A stretch of 64,000 nucleotides of DNA. Source: Kalmusia sp. IMI 367209. Taxonomy: Eukaryota > Ascomycota > Dothideomycetes > Pleosporales > Didymosphaeriaceae. The notes beneath the pieces were generated by a model. That model was not told the DNA's origin, did no database searches, and saw nothing but the letters and a program-made list of their open reading frames with translations. The DNA lies in the NCBI GenBank assembly GCA_027946365.1, contig JAPEUQ010000014.1, positions 1 to 64,000 on the forward strand, in the 5' to 3' direction. The position numbers were made by a program, and so were the translations under genes. Below are positions 46,136-58,200 of the stretch, one piece after another (position 1 is the first letter of the stretch; each line of letters opens with the position of its first letter).

Positions 46136-47729
46136 ATGCATTCCGACAGCGAAACCTCGGGCACGGAGAAAATACCCGTTGACGCTCCACCACAGCAATT
46201 CGAAAATGTTGGCCTTGAAAATGCCGAAATTTTGCCTCCAGTCGATGCAGCTACGGAGCAAAGACTACTGAAGAAATTGGATTGGCGCATCATTCCCATG
46301 CTTTGCTGGGTGTATCTGATGAATTTCATGGATCGAGGTATGTTCACCAGGACATGATGGCACACTATAATTAACAATGAGAAGTCAATATCGGCAATGC
46401 CCGCTTGTACGGTCTCGAAGAAGAGCTGGGTTTGGCAGGAAATCAGTACCAGATTGCTGTTGGCATTCTCTTCGTCACTTATTGTGTATGTCAAGCTTCA
46501 CTGGCATGATCACATTCATTGACAATTTCTAGCTTTTTGAGACCCCATCGAATTTGATCATTAAAAGGCTGCAACCAGCTAGATACCTCGGCGGCCTTCT
46601 CTTCTCTTGGGGGATGGTAGCCACCTTTTCTGCCTTCGTCGAAAATTTCGCAGGTCTCGTAGCCTGCCGTCTTCTCCTTGGCGCATTCGAAGCAGGCCTA
46701 TTCCCTGGCGTTATCCTCTACCTCTCGATGTTCTATAATAAGAAAAGCCTATCTCTACGCAACGCTTGGTTCTACGGCACCTCTGCTATTGCCGGCGCAA
46801 TTGGTGGTCTTGTCGCATACGCAATCGGTGAACTAGACGGCGCGCGAGGATGGCGGGGCTGGAGGTGGATCATCATGATCAACGGTGTCCCGACAGTCTT
46901 GACTGCTGTCGTCGTTCCCTTTGTCCTCCCTAACAGTCCCGATACGGCTACATTTCTCACGGAAGAGGATCGGCAGACTTTAGTGCGGCTTCGCGAGGAA
47001 GAAGTCGGACAGACGAAAAGTGCACAATTCCTGCGAAAGGAAGATGTCATCGCTGGTGCAAAAGACTGGAAAACATATGCCTTCGCCATCAGTCAATTCA
47101 CTGGCTTGACGATGCTGTACAGCTTTAGCGTCTTCCTACCTACCATTATCAGGGACATAGGGGGAGGCTGGTCGCTGCAAGTTGTTCAGGCGCTTACAGT
47201 GCCCGTTTACGTCTCTGGCGCCGGGGTCTACCTCTTCTGTGCATGGTACAGTGACCGCATCCAGCAACGCGGTATCTTTATCATCGGAGCCTACATCGTT
47301 AGCATGGTCGGATACATCATGCTTATTATCAATCGAGGTGTCGGTGTAAGCTTTGCAGGCTGCTTCATCGTTGCTTTTGGGCTATGGACATCCACGGGGT
47401 TGGCTTTCTCCTGGATTTCACTGAACAACCCGCGATATGGGAAACGCGCTTTTTCTAGTGGGATGCAAATCACCATCGGTAATGCTAGTGGTGTCTCTGC
47501 TCCGTTCCTTTTCAGCACTGCGTATGCACCTACATACTTTCCAGGCTATGGCGCTACGATTGGGCTGCTTGGTTTGGGACTTTGTATTTATGTAATGCTG
47601 TATCTTTGGTTTAGGAACGCGAACAGAAGGAAGCTAGCGGGCAAGGAGGATTGGCGGATGGAAGGTCTTTCGGAGGAAGAGGTTCTCGAGCTAGGAGAGC
47701 ATAACCCTCGCTATATGTACACGATCTAA
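46136..47729 (+). CDS. MFS transporter, anion:cation symporter type (Dal5/allantoate permease-like)
   Basis: Exons 46136-46337, 46385-46485 and 46533-47729 yield 499 residues; both introns are 47 bp and phases fit. The N-terminus is cytosolic and acidic. The protein then shows LDWRIIPMLCWVYLMNFMDR, VNIGNARLYGLEEEL, and LLGAFEAGLFPGVILYLSMFY, all signatures of the ACS family of fungal permeases (Dal5, Tna1, Seo1-like). Twelve helices are readable, with a charged central loop (EEDRQTLVRLREEEVGQTK). These proteins import small organic acids or vitamins with protons; the substrate is not predictable. The C-terminus is short and Glu-rich. Confidence 0.88.
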
Positions 47730-48237
47730 AGTAGAATGGGAGGGGATGAATAGCGTACACATATCAGAGAGCTAGTCTGCAACTATTTACCAAGCGCGAA
47801 TACACCTGTATGCTTCTTTATTGGCATCGATACAAAGGACGCATGATAACTTCTCATACTTCAAAAAAGCTTGTTTTAGGATTTTTTAGGGAACCTTGTT
47901 TTGATTATCGTTCGTTTCTTGTTGTGCCGTGTTATATAGTCAAGTCGATGAGATCGCTGACGGAATTGCAATCAATTCGCGCTCGTTCATACGATTTTAA
48001 CACAAGAGTCTGCAGACGCTTTATGAGCTGACTTGGCTTAGATATAATCAAACGCGAGAAGTATCTGAAAACTTCTTCAGTCATCGTAGGCAATTGGTAG
48101 GTTAAATGAATTCATGGTTCAATTCGTCCAGCAAAGAATATGCAAAGAAGAGAAATATATACACTCAAACCCCAATCCTTCACCTCTTCTTCCCCTGTTC
48201 ATCAAAGGAATCCCATCTATTCCCATCTACACTTCAT
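47730..48237. other. Convergent intergenic region
   Basis: 3' flanks of the MFS transporter and the pectate lyase. Nothing else was recognised. Confidence 0.5.
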
Positions 48238-49259
48238 CTAGAAGGTGAGCGTGTTACCTGCAACACCAACAACGGCAGCCTTGACAGCAGACGCCTCAAT
48301 CAAGTTGTACTTGTACGGGACCGAGGTAAGGGTACCAGCTTCAGCTGCATTCGCGCCATCACCAAAGTCGTTTCCAGTGGCCACGGCAAAGCCAGAGTCG
48401 GTGCTGTAAAGCGGCTTCTTGCTGCCAACGAAAACGTTGTTCTCGACGAGGACCTGAGCGCCCTGGCGAGTGTTGATACCGTCGGATACCGTGTCGTAGT
48501 AGTTGTTGAAGAAGTGACCAGTTCCGAAGCGGATCGAAGGGCCACGCGAGTTGATGTTCGCCCAGTGGTTGTTGTAGTAGGTAACATGAAGATGGCCGGT
48601 GTCCTCGTCACCGTTGGAATCACTGTGACCGATCAGACTGGCCTTCCAGTGATCGTGGAGCTTAGTGTTGGAGACGGTGATAAAGTCGGCGGCGTGAGTG
48701 AGGTCTAGGAGACCGTCGTAGTAGTCCTTTTCGTGGTCGCGGTCAGAAGAGAGGTCGAGGTGGTCGAGCCAGACGTTCTGAGAGACTTGGACGGCAATGG
48801 CGTCACCACCGACGACCTTCTGGACAGCAAGGTTGCGGATGATGACGTTCTTCGCGTTCTTCACCGTAAGGGTGAGGTTCTCGAGAACTACATGTTGATT
48901 AGTTGAGACAAAGAGAAAAAGTTCCGTATAAACGTACCAACGGAGCTGTCCTTGCCAATGACAGACTTGTTGGAGCCGATCTTGACACTATCTTGGCTAC
49001 CCTTGATGCTGGCGCCAACAATCACAACGGCGGCTTCATCGCCCTTGACAGCAGCAGTGAACTCAGCGAGGGAAGATACAGTGGTGGTAGATCCACCGGC
49101 TCCTCCTGTAGTTCCGCCGTTCTCGGTTGCATAACCAAACTCGGGGGTATCAGTCACGCTGGCGCGCTTCGCAAGCACACCACGCTTCTCGATGGTACGT
49201 GTAGGCGCTGCCAGAGCGATAGCCGAAAGGCCAAGTGGGATGAAAGATGAGAACCTCAT
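48238..49259 (-). CDS. Pectate lyase, polysaccharide lyase family 1
   Basis: Minus-strand exons 48938-49259 and 48238-48887 are joined over a 50-bp GTACGT...TGTAG intron to give 323 residues. A signal peptide (MRFSSFIPLGLSAIALA) precedes a basic propeptide-like EKRGVLAKR segment. The parallel beta-helix core carries NLTLTVKNAKNVIIRNL, VWLDHLDLSSDRDHEKDYYDG with the Ca-binding Asp cluster, VSNTKLHDHWKASLIG and the conserved RGPSIRFGTGHFFNNYY with catalytic Arg. The enzyme cleaves demethylated pectin by calcium-dependent elimination. It is typical of plant-pathogenic or saprotrophic fungi and needs secretion. Confidence 0.93.
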
Positions 49260-50766
49260 TGCTCAGATTGATGAAGAAGAAAGAGTGACGAAAAGAAGAA
49301 GCGAAGGACTGTGAAGGTTGTTGTAAAGAACGAAAGGACAGCGTAAGCTGAAGAAAGAAGTCTCAAGCAAAAGAACTCGACATCTTATATGTGAGCCGCA
49401 TAGGATTTCATTTCAGAGCCAAGCATGATGCCGCGCGCTCTCTTGCCATCGCAGCACTACATACGGCTAGCAAAGGTACCAATAGTTTCGTTTGTTTCGA
49501 CACAACAATCCCACCAATGGTTTGCGACGAGGCGGGTGGGTAACGATTCACACGTTCGGGAAATATTCCTATAACGACAAGGCGTCGTGTTGCAATCGAG
49601 AACGGTTCACCCGGATATCGGGCGCGTCGTGGTCTTTTTGAAACACGTTTGCCAGATACAGAGGTTCCTCTCCACATATAGCTTGGCAGGGATGCGGCAG
49701 GGCTGGCTAGCAGGGGGTTGAAACATCACCTTCGTCTCCAACAGCAATGTTTTGCGCTTAAGTCCATGGCGTGTTCGTACTTCTTCTCGCGTGCTCTTAA
49801 GAAAAGTCCCTTAGTCAAGAGGTTCGTAATACTTGCGGACGTCGAAGAGCTACCACGAAGACTGAGCGCTCATTTATACCATCACTCTACACTTCGCAGA
49901 GAACATATCCCAGATGGCGATGGTAGTTCTCAGACTAATATGGCTTCAGATAGGAATTATTCGTAATGATTCGTCCTCACTTCTGCGCTCAGTCTTGCGT
50001 AGTATGATTAGCGAATGCGAGGAGTGTATCACGTATGTACCTTGGGTATGCAAGTGGGGTTTGAAATTATCGTCAGCCCATATGTATGATGTCCAAGTGT
50101 ACCATGTCAGATACTATTAAATTAGTTGATGCAGAGAAGAGATCTGAGGCATTGGGGCCGAAAATGACTGAACGCAATCGGAGCTAGTCGTTGCGAACCT
50201 ACCAGCACTAGAACGTCATAGTATGTGCTCTTCGTTGCTGAATTGATTGAACTGAAAGAAAAGTTTTGGATGGAAGACTACAAGACTAGGAATAAGCATC
50301 CTGCCCAGCATCATCATATATCGACGAGAGCTCTAGAAAGTACTAGGGTCTAAATTGAGATGAAGGAAGAGTCATAGAACAAGACAATGGTACTTGGCAT
50401 GATATACGCTCAAGAAGAGCGATATCTTGAGATTGAGATGGATCTGCTGAAGTTACAATAGCTGATATCCATGATGAAACTAATCTTAAATTCCATAGTA
50501 ACTAATTGAGCACACGTGACGTGACATCATCTTTCCAGGACGGCAATCACCTTCGAAGAGGACAGAGCAGCAATACAACAGGCAGCAAGATCCACCAGCG
50601 CCATATATCTTCACACTTGGCCTCATACACTCAGCTTCCCACTCACGAATAATTAATTGACAGTCGGCGACCAAATACCAAATACAAGAGCTAGCGCTCT
50701 TCCTCTCGATTACCAAACCACCAAACCATCGCCTCTCAGCGCTACACTCCGCGCAACAACTTCAAC
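49260..50766. other. Intergenic, no supported gene
   Basis: Promoter of the pectate lyase at the left and of the Pro-rich protein at the right. Frames up to about 90 codons occur without domains. 50100-50480 is somewhat AT-richer and may be old repeat, but no family is seen. Confidence 0.4.
49384..49390 (-). promoter_or_regulatory. TATA-like box of the pectate lyase gene
   Basis: On the minus strand ATATAAG lies about 125 bases upstream of the pectate lyase start. Confidence 0.4.
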
Positions 50767-51460
50767 ATGCCCCCAATCCCTATACACAAGAATGACCCCA
50801 TAAATGCCAATGCTGCAGCCAAACCAGACGGCGTTACACCTCAGACTGCTCGGGAAGCCCCACAAAACCCACCGCCAACGCGCACCACACCCGCATACAC
50901 TCCGGCAACAACGACCGCAGACCCCTCCTCCCCACCACCACAACCCGGCGCACGCCCTCTCGCTCCTACAGCCTCATCCGATAACGCTGCTAGCGATGTC
51001 CCACCCGCACCCCAACCAAGCTACACCGCAACCCACCTCACAACCGAAACCCGCTCTCTCTGGGCCTCCACCCCAATACCATATCCCGCCTCCGACAGAC
51101 GCTCAACTAGCAGGCCGCTCAACAGTCCCCTCCACGACGGCTAGCGGACCCGGACCAACGAGGCTAGATACAGGGCCGCCGCAAGCAGGCGCTTCACCTT
51201 ACCAGCAGGAACATCGCGGAGGCGCGATCCATGAGCCGAGGAACAGCTTGGAAGGTCCGCCGGGATACCAGCAAGCGCCTGATAATTCGCCGTATGCAGC
51301 GGGCGGAGGGTCCCTAGGAACGGGCGGTGTGAGTGGTATGGGCGGGGGCCAGGATGGAGGAGAGGGAGTGGGCGGTGCGGCATGGAATATGCTAACGAAG
51401 GCGGGAGAGGCGCTACGAAAGGGAGAGGAAGCTGTATGGAAAGCGGTGAGAGAGAAGTGA
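50767..51460 (+). pseudogene. Pro-rich low-complexity protein, reading frame switches at a CT repeat
   Basis: The start MPPIPIHKNDPINAN and the Pro/Thr-rich part lie in one frame up to about 51055. From there the likely protein continues in another frame: GPPPQYHIPPP, a Gly/Gln-rich stretch with PPGYQQ, and the C-terminal amphipathic helix WNMLTKAGEALRKGEEAVW. Both halves resemble one family of Pro-rich ascomycete proteins of unknown function with a conserved Trp-containing C-terminal helix. The switch sits at the CTCTCTCT run near 51051-51058: two extra bases there would restore one frame. If that is a sequencing or assembly slip, the gene is intact and would be about 230 residues long. Confidence 0.55.
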
Positions 51461-51876
51461 GCCAGTAGGTAGGAGATATGGCGAGATTTTAAGGCAATCA
51501 AGCGACTGAGCAGGATAGTAGTCGCATGTAGTTCACACATCACATAATTAGCAGAAAGCAGCTGAATGAAAACCCCCATGAAGTTCTATAGACCACTATT
51601 TTCCCCAGCACCAGCGATAGCAAGGAATACAGCAAAGGGAAATGACATGTAATACAAGATGCCGTGAGAGGGAAAAAGATGTGCCGGGCAAAGTAAAGTA
51701 CAAGGTGTGTTATCACCGACGCGTGCTTTTCGTTACCGAGAACAAGCTTCTGCCCAGAGATCGGGCTTTGTATTGCTCCTTCCAGTCGACCACCGCGGTC
51801 CCATCCTCACACCGGGATCAAGTCACTCCTCCACATCGTTCCATTAGGGTATCGGAGATTGTTGTGAACGAGACGC
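51461..51876. other. Convergent intergenic region
   Basis: 3' flanks of the Pro-rich gene and the ADP/ATP carrier. Nothing else was seen. Confidence 0.5.
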
Positions 51877-53296
51877 TTAACCGGATCCACCCTTGAACTT
51901 CTTGCCGAACATGATGAGCTGCACCTGGTCGTAGATGGAAAGCACACCAGCACCGGCAACACCACGGAGGATGTTGGCACCAGCACCCTTGAAGAGCGAC
52001 TTAACACCCTCGGCGGCGATGATCTGGCGGGCGGCATCGGCAGAAGACTTGTACTTGACGGCCTCACCGGAAGTCATCATCATACGACGACGGATGGTGT
52101 CGAGAGGGTAAGAAGCGATACCAGCACCAGTGGTGACAGTCCAGCCGAGCGCGAACGAGGCCAAGAAGTTACCCTCAAGAGGACCGACGAGGATGACAGG
52201 CTTGATCGAGTCGTACATACCGAAGTACAGACCACGGTAGACGACTATACCGAGAACGGAGGGCATGAAACCACGGTAGAGACCAGCAATACCGTCGGAA
52301 GCGAGGGTCTTCTTGTAGACATCGACGAGACCGTTGAATTGACGGTCACCACCCTTCTTGGCGTTCTTGGCATCGTTGGCAAGACGGGTACGGGCGTAGT
52401 CCAGGGAGTAGACGAAGAGCAGCGAGGTGGCACCGGCAGCCTGTACTAATTAGCCTGGTCCATTGTACATGCATTTCGCGAAGACTTACACCACCGGAGG
52501 CCAAGTTACCAGCCATCCACTTAGCGTAACCGTCACGCTCCTTCTTGAAGGCGAACATGGACTTGTAGGTGTCGCGGAAAGCGAAGTTCAGGGCCTGGGT
52601 GGGGAAGTAACGGATGACGTTGGCAGTGTTACCACGCCACAGCGAGAGGACACCCTCCTGCTGCGAGGTACGGCGGAAGCACTCGGCAATACCATCGTAC
52701 TTGCGGTCGAGACGGCCGGTCTTAAGCATCTCATCCTATAGGGCAATGTGGTTAGCAGCGATATCGAGATGAGCAGATCTATTGCGTCGACATACCTGGT
52801 TCTGGATGAGGAGCTTAACACGCTCGATAGGGGCGGCAGCGGTCTTCGAGACGGCGGCAGAGACACCACCCACTGTAGATAAGGAGTTAGCAACCGCAAT
52901 TTTGCGAAAAAGTTTTCCCGACGCTCCCCCGTTGATGCTAGAGCTCAATTGTCTCCGGAATCGATGGTGGATGCGATGCAGGTCAAGACGTACTCAAGAA
53001 ATCGACCACGAAGCCCTGCGCGCAAGTTAGCAGCTGTACCCAAGATTGTCGCAGCTCATCCCAGCTCAGCCATCAGCCAATCCTCCCCATCGACAACGGA
53101 GGCCACCATTCCATCTCGCGGTGTTGTCGCGGTGCTTGAGAGGCCTCGTGCGGCGCCCTTGAGATGGATTGGTGTGCTCGTTGCCGGCTGGGGAAGACGG
53201 ATCTGGCCAGGTTGCGGGAGCTGTTGGGTTACGGGATATACTCACGGGCATGCCCATGAAGGACTTCTCGGCCTGAACGACGTCTCCCTTTGCCAT
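51877..53296 (-). CDS. Mitochondrial ADP/ATP carrier (adenine nucleotide translocase)
   Basis: Five minus-strand exons (53246-53296, 52994-53015, 52796-52872, 52490-52735, 51877-52440) give 319 residues with phases that fit. The second exon is only 22 bases and contributes GFVVDFL. Carrier repeats show [32 protein letters not shown] and [13 protein letters not shown], the last being the RRRMMM signature unique to ADP/ATP carriers. Six helices span the inner mitochondrial membrane. The protein exchanges cytosolic ADP for matrix ATP. The first intron (230 bp) is long for this window. Confidence 0.95.
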
Positions 53297-55228
53297 TGTG
53301 TCGGTATGGAGAGGAGATTTGATACCAGAGGGTGAGGATGGATGGAAGTTGTTGAGGAACAGAAGGCTTTTGAAGGGACGCAGGAGCGACGCAGAAATCT
53401 TTCGCCGCTCGGGCCAGAGCGCCCTTGGCACGCTAGCCGTCTTAGTCAGCCGCTTCTCCGGGCGCTCGACACCTCGGGGCAGGACGGGGCACGGCGATGA
53501 ATGGCTTGCCGTTGAGGGTAGCGCGCTACATCATCGTGCTTCTCTATTGTTCTTCTGCGTCTGTACTACATACATTTACTCTTACAGTAGCATGCATTCT
53601 TCGCTGCCTTCATTTACTACACGTCCAACTCTTTCACAAGCCATGGCTCCCGAACCGCCGCGGCTGACCCCTGCCGTTGCCCTAACAACTGTCGGATAAC
53701 TTTTGGCGCAACAACCACACCCTGCCCTCCCACGCCTCCCTATCTCACTAAAGCAAACTCAATGACGGGGTACCCACAGCTTCGCAATTGCCATTGCCAT
53801 TGCTGGCTTCTCCGGCCCCGTTCCGCGCGCCGTCGCGAAAAAAGGCTCAAGGCCCAGATGGAGATAGGGGTCGGGTAATTTCGGGCCGCATGGGCCAATC
53901 ATGCCCCGGGTCAGCAAATTCTGCGACGAGGCTGTGGTTCAGGGCCCGGATTGGCATTGCAAAACCGTGGCTAGATCGGATCTGCCGACGTCAATTGATC
54001 TTGTCGGGTGCTGTACAGGGTCATAAATTTATACCTTCGTGGAGGAACCATTTGCGTGAGACCGACAGTGCTAAGCCTCACCCCCAACACATCGGACATT
54101 GAGAGCTTTCTTGAAGCACAATTCCGGACCCGATGCTATCGGTCAGGTTGATACAGCAATTGTTTGAGTCCGGCAATAAAGCGCGTGTGCCTTTGTTGAG
54201 ATACCTCGGTGGCGACGGACTTTCCCATTAGGACGTTCGAGATCTTGAACGCTCTAATGTCGTAAGCCCATTTTCTAGTGGAAAGACAGATATAATCAGG
54301 ACCACAGGACCAATTTACCCCGGATTTCGCACTAATTCTACCCCGAAGAGTTAACCCACGAGTATCGAAGTACCATTTTTATAGTTCCTCTCAATACTAC
54401 AACCCAATTATTAAGAAGGATGAATCAGACCGCCAACGAGAAGCCATAAATTGAGAATTTATAGAAGTAAATTCAATGTTCCTGCTGGTTGATTTCAAAG
54501 CCCGTAACGACTTGACATTTCAATATGTGAGCCCCATAAATTGAATTGTTGACAATTCCAGAAGCAGCAAATGGAGACTATTCTCACCAACACTACTTAT
54601 CAAAACTTTACGTCCCGCGTTTATACTATCAATGTGCTGGATTTCCATACAACACCACAGACCTTCAGAATTAATACTTTTGTACCTGACCTAGGCACTC
54701 ACATCCTTGAATTTCCCTTTTCGGAAATAAGATCAGCATGGTGATATATATCGCCCTGATCGTGACCAATCTTCCATTTCTCCTCGCACAATTAAGGCCT
54801 TGATAAAGCCACCAAAGAAATGTAAATTTAGACCTCTCTCTCCGATGTTACAGAGAAATTGAAGGTCTAAACATCAAGACACTACGGTGTGTCTTGCAAC
54901 ACGAAGAAGCTGCTCAAATCAGCAAGCATATTGGACGGACTGTAAATATGCTATAGACACCAAAAGTATGAATGCTTCCACAAGTTCCATAGTGGAGGTA
55001 TAATAGTGGCAAGAATATCTCTCCAGCCAACATCGTATGAATTGGTATCATCTCTGCCAACCTATATCTACCCGACCTATAGCTGCAAATCCACGATGCT
55101 GAGCCAATAGATGCCCTCAATCATCACCAAAATCGCCTGTCGTTCCCGAAACCACCCACTAATAATATAAAGGTATCGCACATAGAGTAAGCGAAACCAA
55201 TCTACGTCTATGACGACGCCCGAGCCCC
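53297..55228. other. Gene-poor stretch, AT-richer from about 54.1 kb
   Basis: The left part is the carrier gene's promoter. From about 54100 to 55200 base composition shifts toward AT and stop codons are frequent in all frames, but less extremely than in the first 9.8 kb. This may be an old, mildly mutated repeat. No transposon motif could be read. Confidence 0.4.
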
Positions 55229-58200
55229 TCAAAGCGGTGGTGACTCCGGCCGATCAATCGTCAATGAGAGGTAGTAATCCGTCAAAGCATTCATTTCATC
55301 CCCAAAGCTCGCATTATCCTCTAACGATGCTTCCTTCGCGAGCTTCGACGTAAACAAGTCCTTGCTGTACTGCTTAAGCGGTGGCACTCTGGACAGATCA
55401 ACGCGGCTGTTACTTTCTTTGACGCAGTCATAACCCAAGACTCCAATGTCCCAGGCGCGTTTGCACTCTCCACAAGCGAACTTCTCAGTCCCGGGTGCGA
55501 CCTCATTAACGGTGCCGCAGCGAAAGCAAGCGAAAGAGCAGCGCTCACAGAATGTCAAAGAGTCTTCAGTGCTAGGTGACGGGCGGGCGGCACGTCCACA
55601 TTTGGAGCAGTGCGTCTTGCCCGGGATGAGAGTGAGGTCTGATGGTATGACTTTCCACTGCTGACGTAGTTCGTCCGGGATGCGATCTGCACTTTTACCA
55701 GAATCGCCAATCTCTTCGCTTGTGACTTTGAACACACCTTCCTGGCAATGTGAAATTGAGCATTGATCGGTAGGAGTCTGGGACATCTTGCGCTGCATTT
55801 CGAGTGTTTGCTCGCGTAAGAAGGGTGCGTCTACACTAAAATCGAAGGGCCCCGCATAGGCAGGCCCCTGTACTGATTGTCGTATTGGTAGGCCTCCCAT
55901 AGATACATGAACCATTTGACCTGTCTGAAGTAGTTCATTGGCGCAGGAAATTCCGGAGTCGGTGGCTGCAGAAGTAGATGTGGTTAAGTCGTGGCCATTG
56001 TCACCGTCGTCATTGTCCTGGTACGGAATGAATCTCATTTTCTTTGTGTCTTTAATCGAAAAGTCGTCTCGGCCAACTTCGAGAATGTTTATGGAGCCGT
56101 TGACTTCGCCCAGCAGGAGCCTACTTCGATCGGGGCTGAAGGCTCCAGACATGATGCCAGAGTCCACAGTGATGAGATCCTTGACGAAGGTCTCCTCTTC
56201 GGAACGTATTACATTCCAAACTTTGACGACGCCGTCAGACGATCCTGTATAAAGACGTGTGGCGTTGTCGCCCCATGTGAGGAAGCGAATGCCAGTATCG
56301 GTCAGCTCACGGTCAATATCATCGTCGAGAGGCATCAGGGAGCTACCATGCGCAAGCTCTCGAAGGAATTGATCTGGCCTGCGAACGTCCCACACATAAG
56401 CTCGTCCGCTTGTGCATCCAGCAGCGACCAAGAAGTCATCGCCAGGACTACATGAATCAGCGAGAAACAACCCTGACTAATAGCCGATCACTTACCACCA
56501 GGCAACATCATTCATGTCCAGCGCTCTGCACTCTAGCTCCATTCGCATGCTGAACTTATCGTCCATACCTTGCTCATCGTACAAACGTACGGTTGACCGG
56601 GTTCCTCGATTGACATTTTGGCCCGCTACACACCCGACGGCAAAGCAGCGTTGCCTGGGATGGAATGACACATCAAAAACGTTCTTTCCTGAACCCCAAA
56701 TATTGACCTGCTTTGATGTATTGATGTCCCACAAGCAGATATCCCCGCTCTGGTCCCGCCCATCTTGTCGTACATTGGCACCAAAGCCTGCAAGCAGTAG
56801 ATTATCGTACCTAGGTGAGAAGTGGAGAGCGCTCGGTAGAATGCTTAAGTCGGGCCTAGCTGCGGCTTTATCAGAGCTAAAACTCTCTGTGGCTGGTCGC
56901 CCAAACGGATTTTCTTCGTCGATGTTCATCACCTTAATGGCGTTGGCGATTCCTTTCCGGGTTGCCGTTGCTAAAACACCTATAGAGTTCACGGCCATCA
57001 TCTCCACCTCGGCTTTGTGTTTCAGTGAAACAATTTCTGTCGGTTGTGAACCATCATACTTAGTTTCCCAGATCGAAACACATTGATCGTATCCGCCAGA
57101 AAACATGAACCTACTGTTCGGGGAGAAGGCGACTGAAGAGACGGTTTTGTAGAGCTTCGGGTCTTGGGAGGTATACATTGCGTGTGTTGAGTTTGGGCCA
57201 GATTCAGGTTTCGGTCGAGCGATGCAGTGCTTTCCCAATTCGTTGATAGTGTTGCGGGAGACATCTCCGTACAACAAATTGTTAGATCGATTGTACTGCA
57301 TGGAGTGGGAGTCATCGACACAAATTGCTCCTGCAGCGAAGCATTGACCGTCTACAGACCAAGCAACAGCATGTACATCACTTGATGCGCCGGTATAGCA
57401 GCTCACTGGTCCGAGAGAATCTTGCATCTTGTTTTTGGTCTGGTAGGAGATGGCGTTCGTTGCCGTACGCCATCCGCGGCGAGATTGCACACCCATCTCG
57501 CGTTGTCGTACTATGGACGACGTGGAGAGTCTGACTTCTGAGCTAAAAGATTTGTTAGGTCTTGACGCTGCTAGTCTCTCGACGCGAGGATTAGAAGACC
57601 GTATCTTATCATTTCGAGCATCCCAGAGAAATGCATCAATACTTCTGCGGTCTCTAGAATATAATTTTGAATGAAGTGCACTGATTAAGCGTAGGAGAGT
57701 CGGTTCTGTAAGCCCATTCAATAATCTCTGAAGACGTCTTCGTTGACTACGTGACCTTGGAGCATGAGAAGGGTTCAAGATGCGTGTGATGGTGCCTTCG
57801 ACTGTATTTAGCTCTGTGGGGCTGAAGTCCACATGTATCAAAGCACCCTGCCAGTCGCGACTAACTAGCTGATCCCACTCGAAGCCACTCGGTACGTTCT
57901 GAAGTAAAGAGCGCTGACAGGAAGAGAGGTAAGGTAGGTGTAGATTGTCGAAAGTGAACGTACTACTTCGCGTACTAAGAGCAAGAAATGCATCTTCTCG
58001 GTCACAATCAACAAGGAAGGGCTCGTTGTCTACCGCAATTGCCTTCTCTGGCGCTGGAACAAGATCATCAGGCGTCTCAGATCCAACCTGTCTACCCTCC
58101 ATAGGTTCGAATATAATAAAGTTGTCGTCAATAATACCATCTTCCACGATCGGTGAATACCTCTGGGGCCACGTATAGTCCTTCACAGGCACGGCCCGTC

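Noticed and set aside
48106..48708. 200-codon plus-strand frame
   Set aside because: Antisense to the pectate lyase coding sequence and explained by its codon bias.
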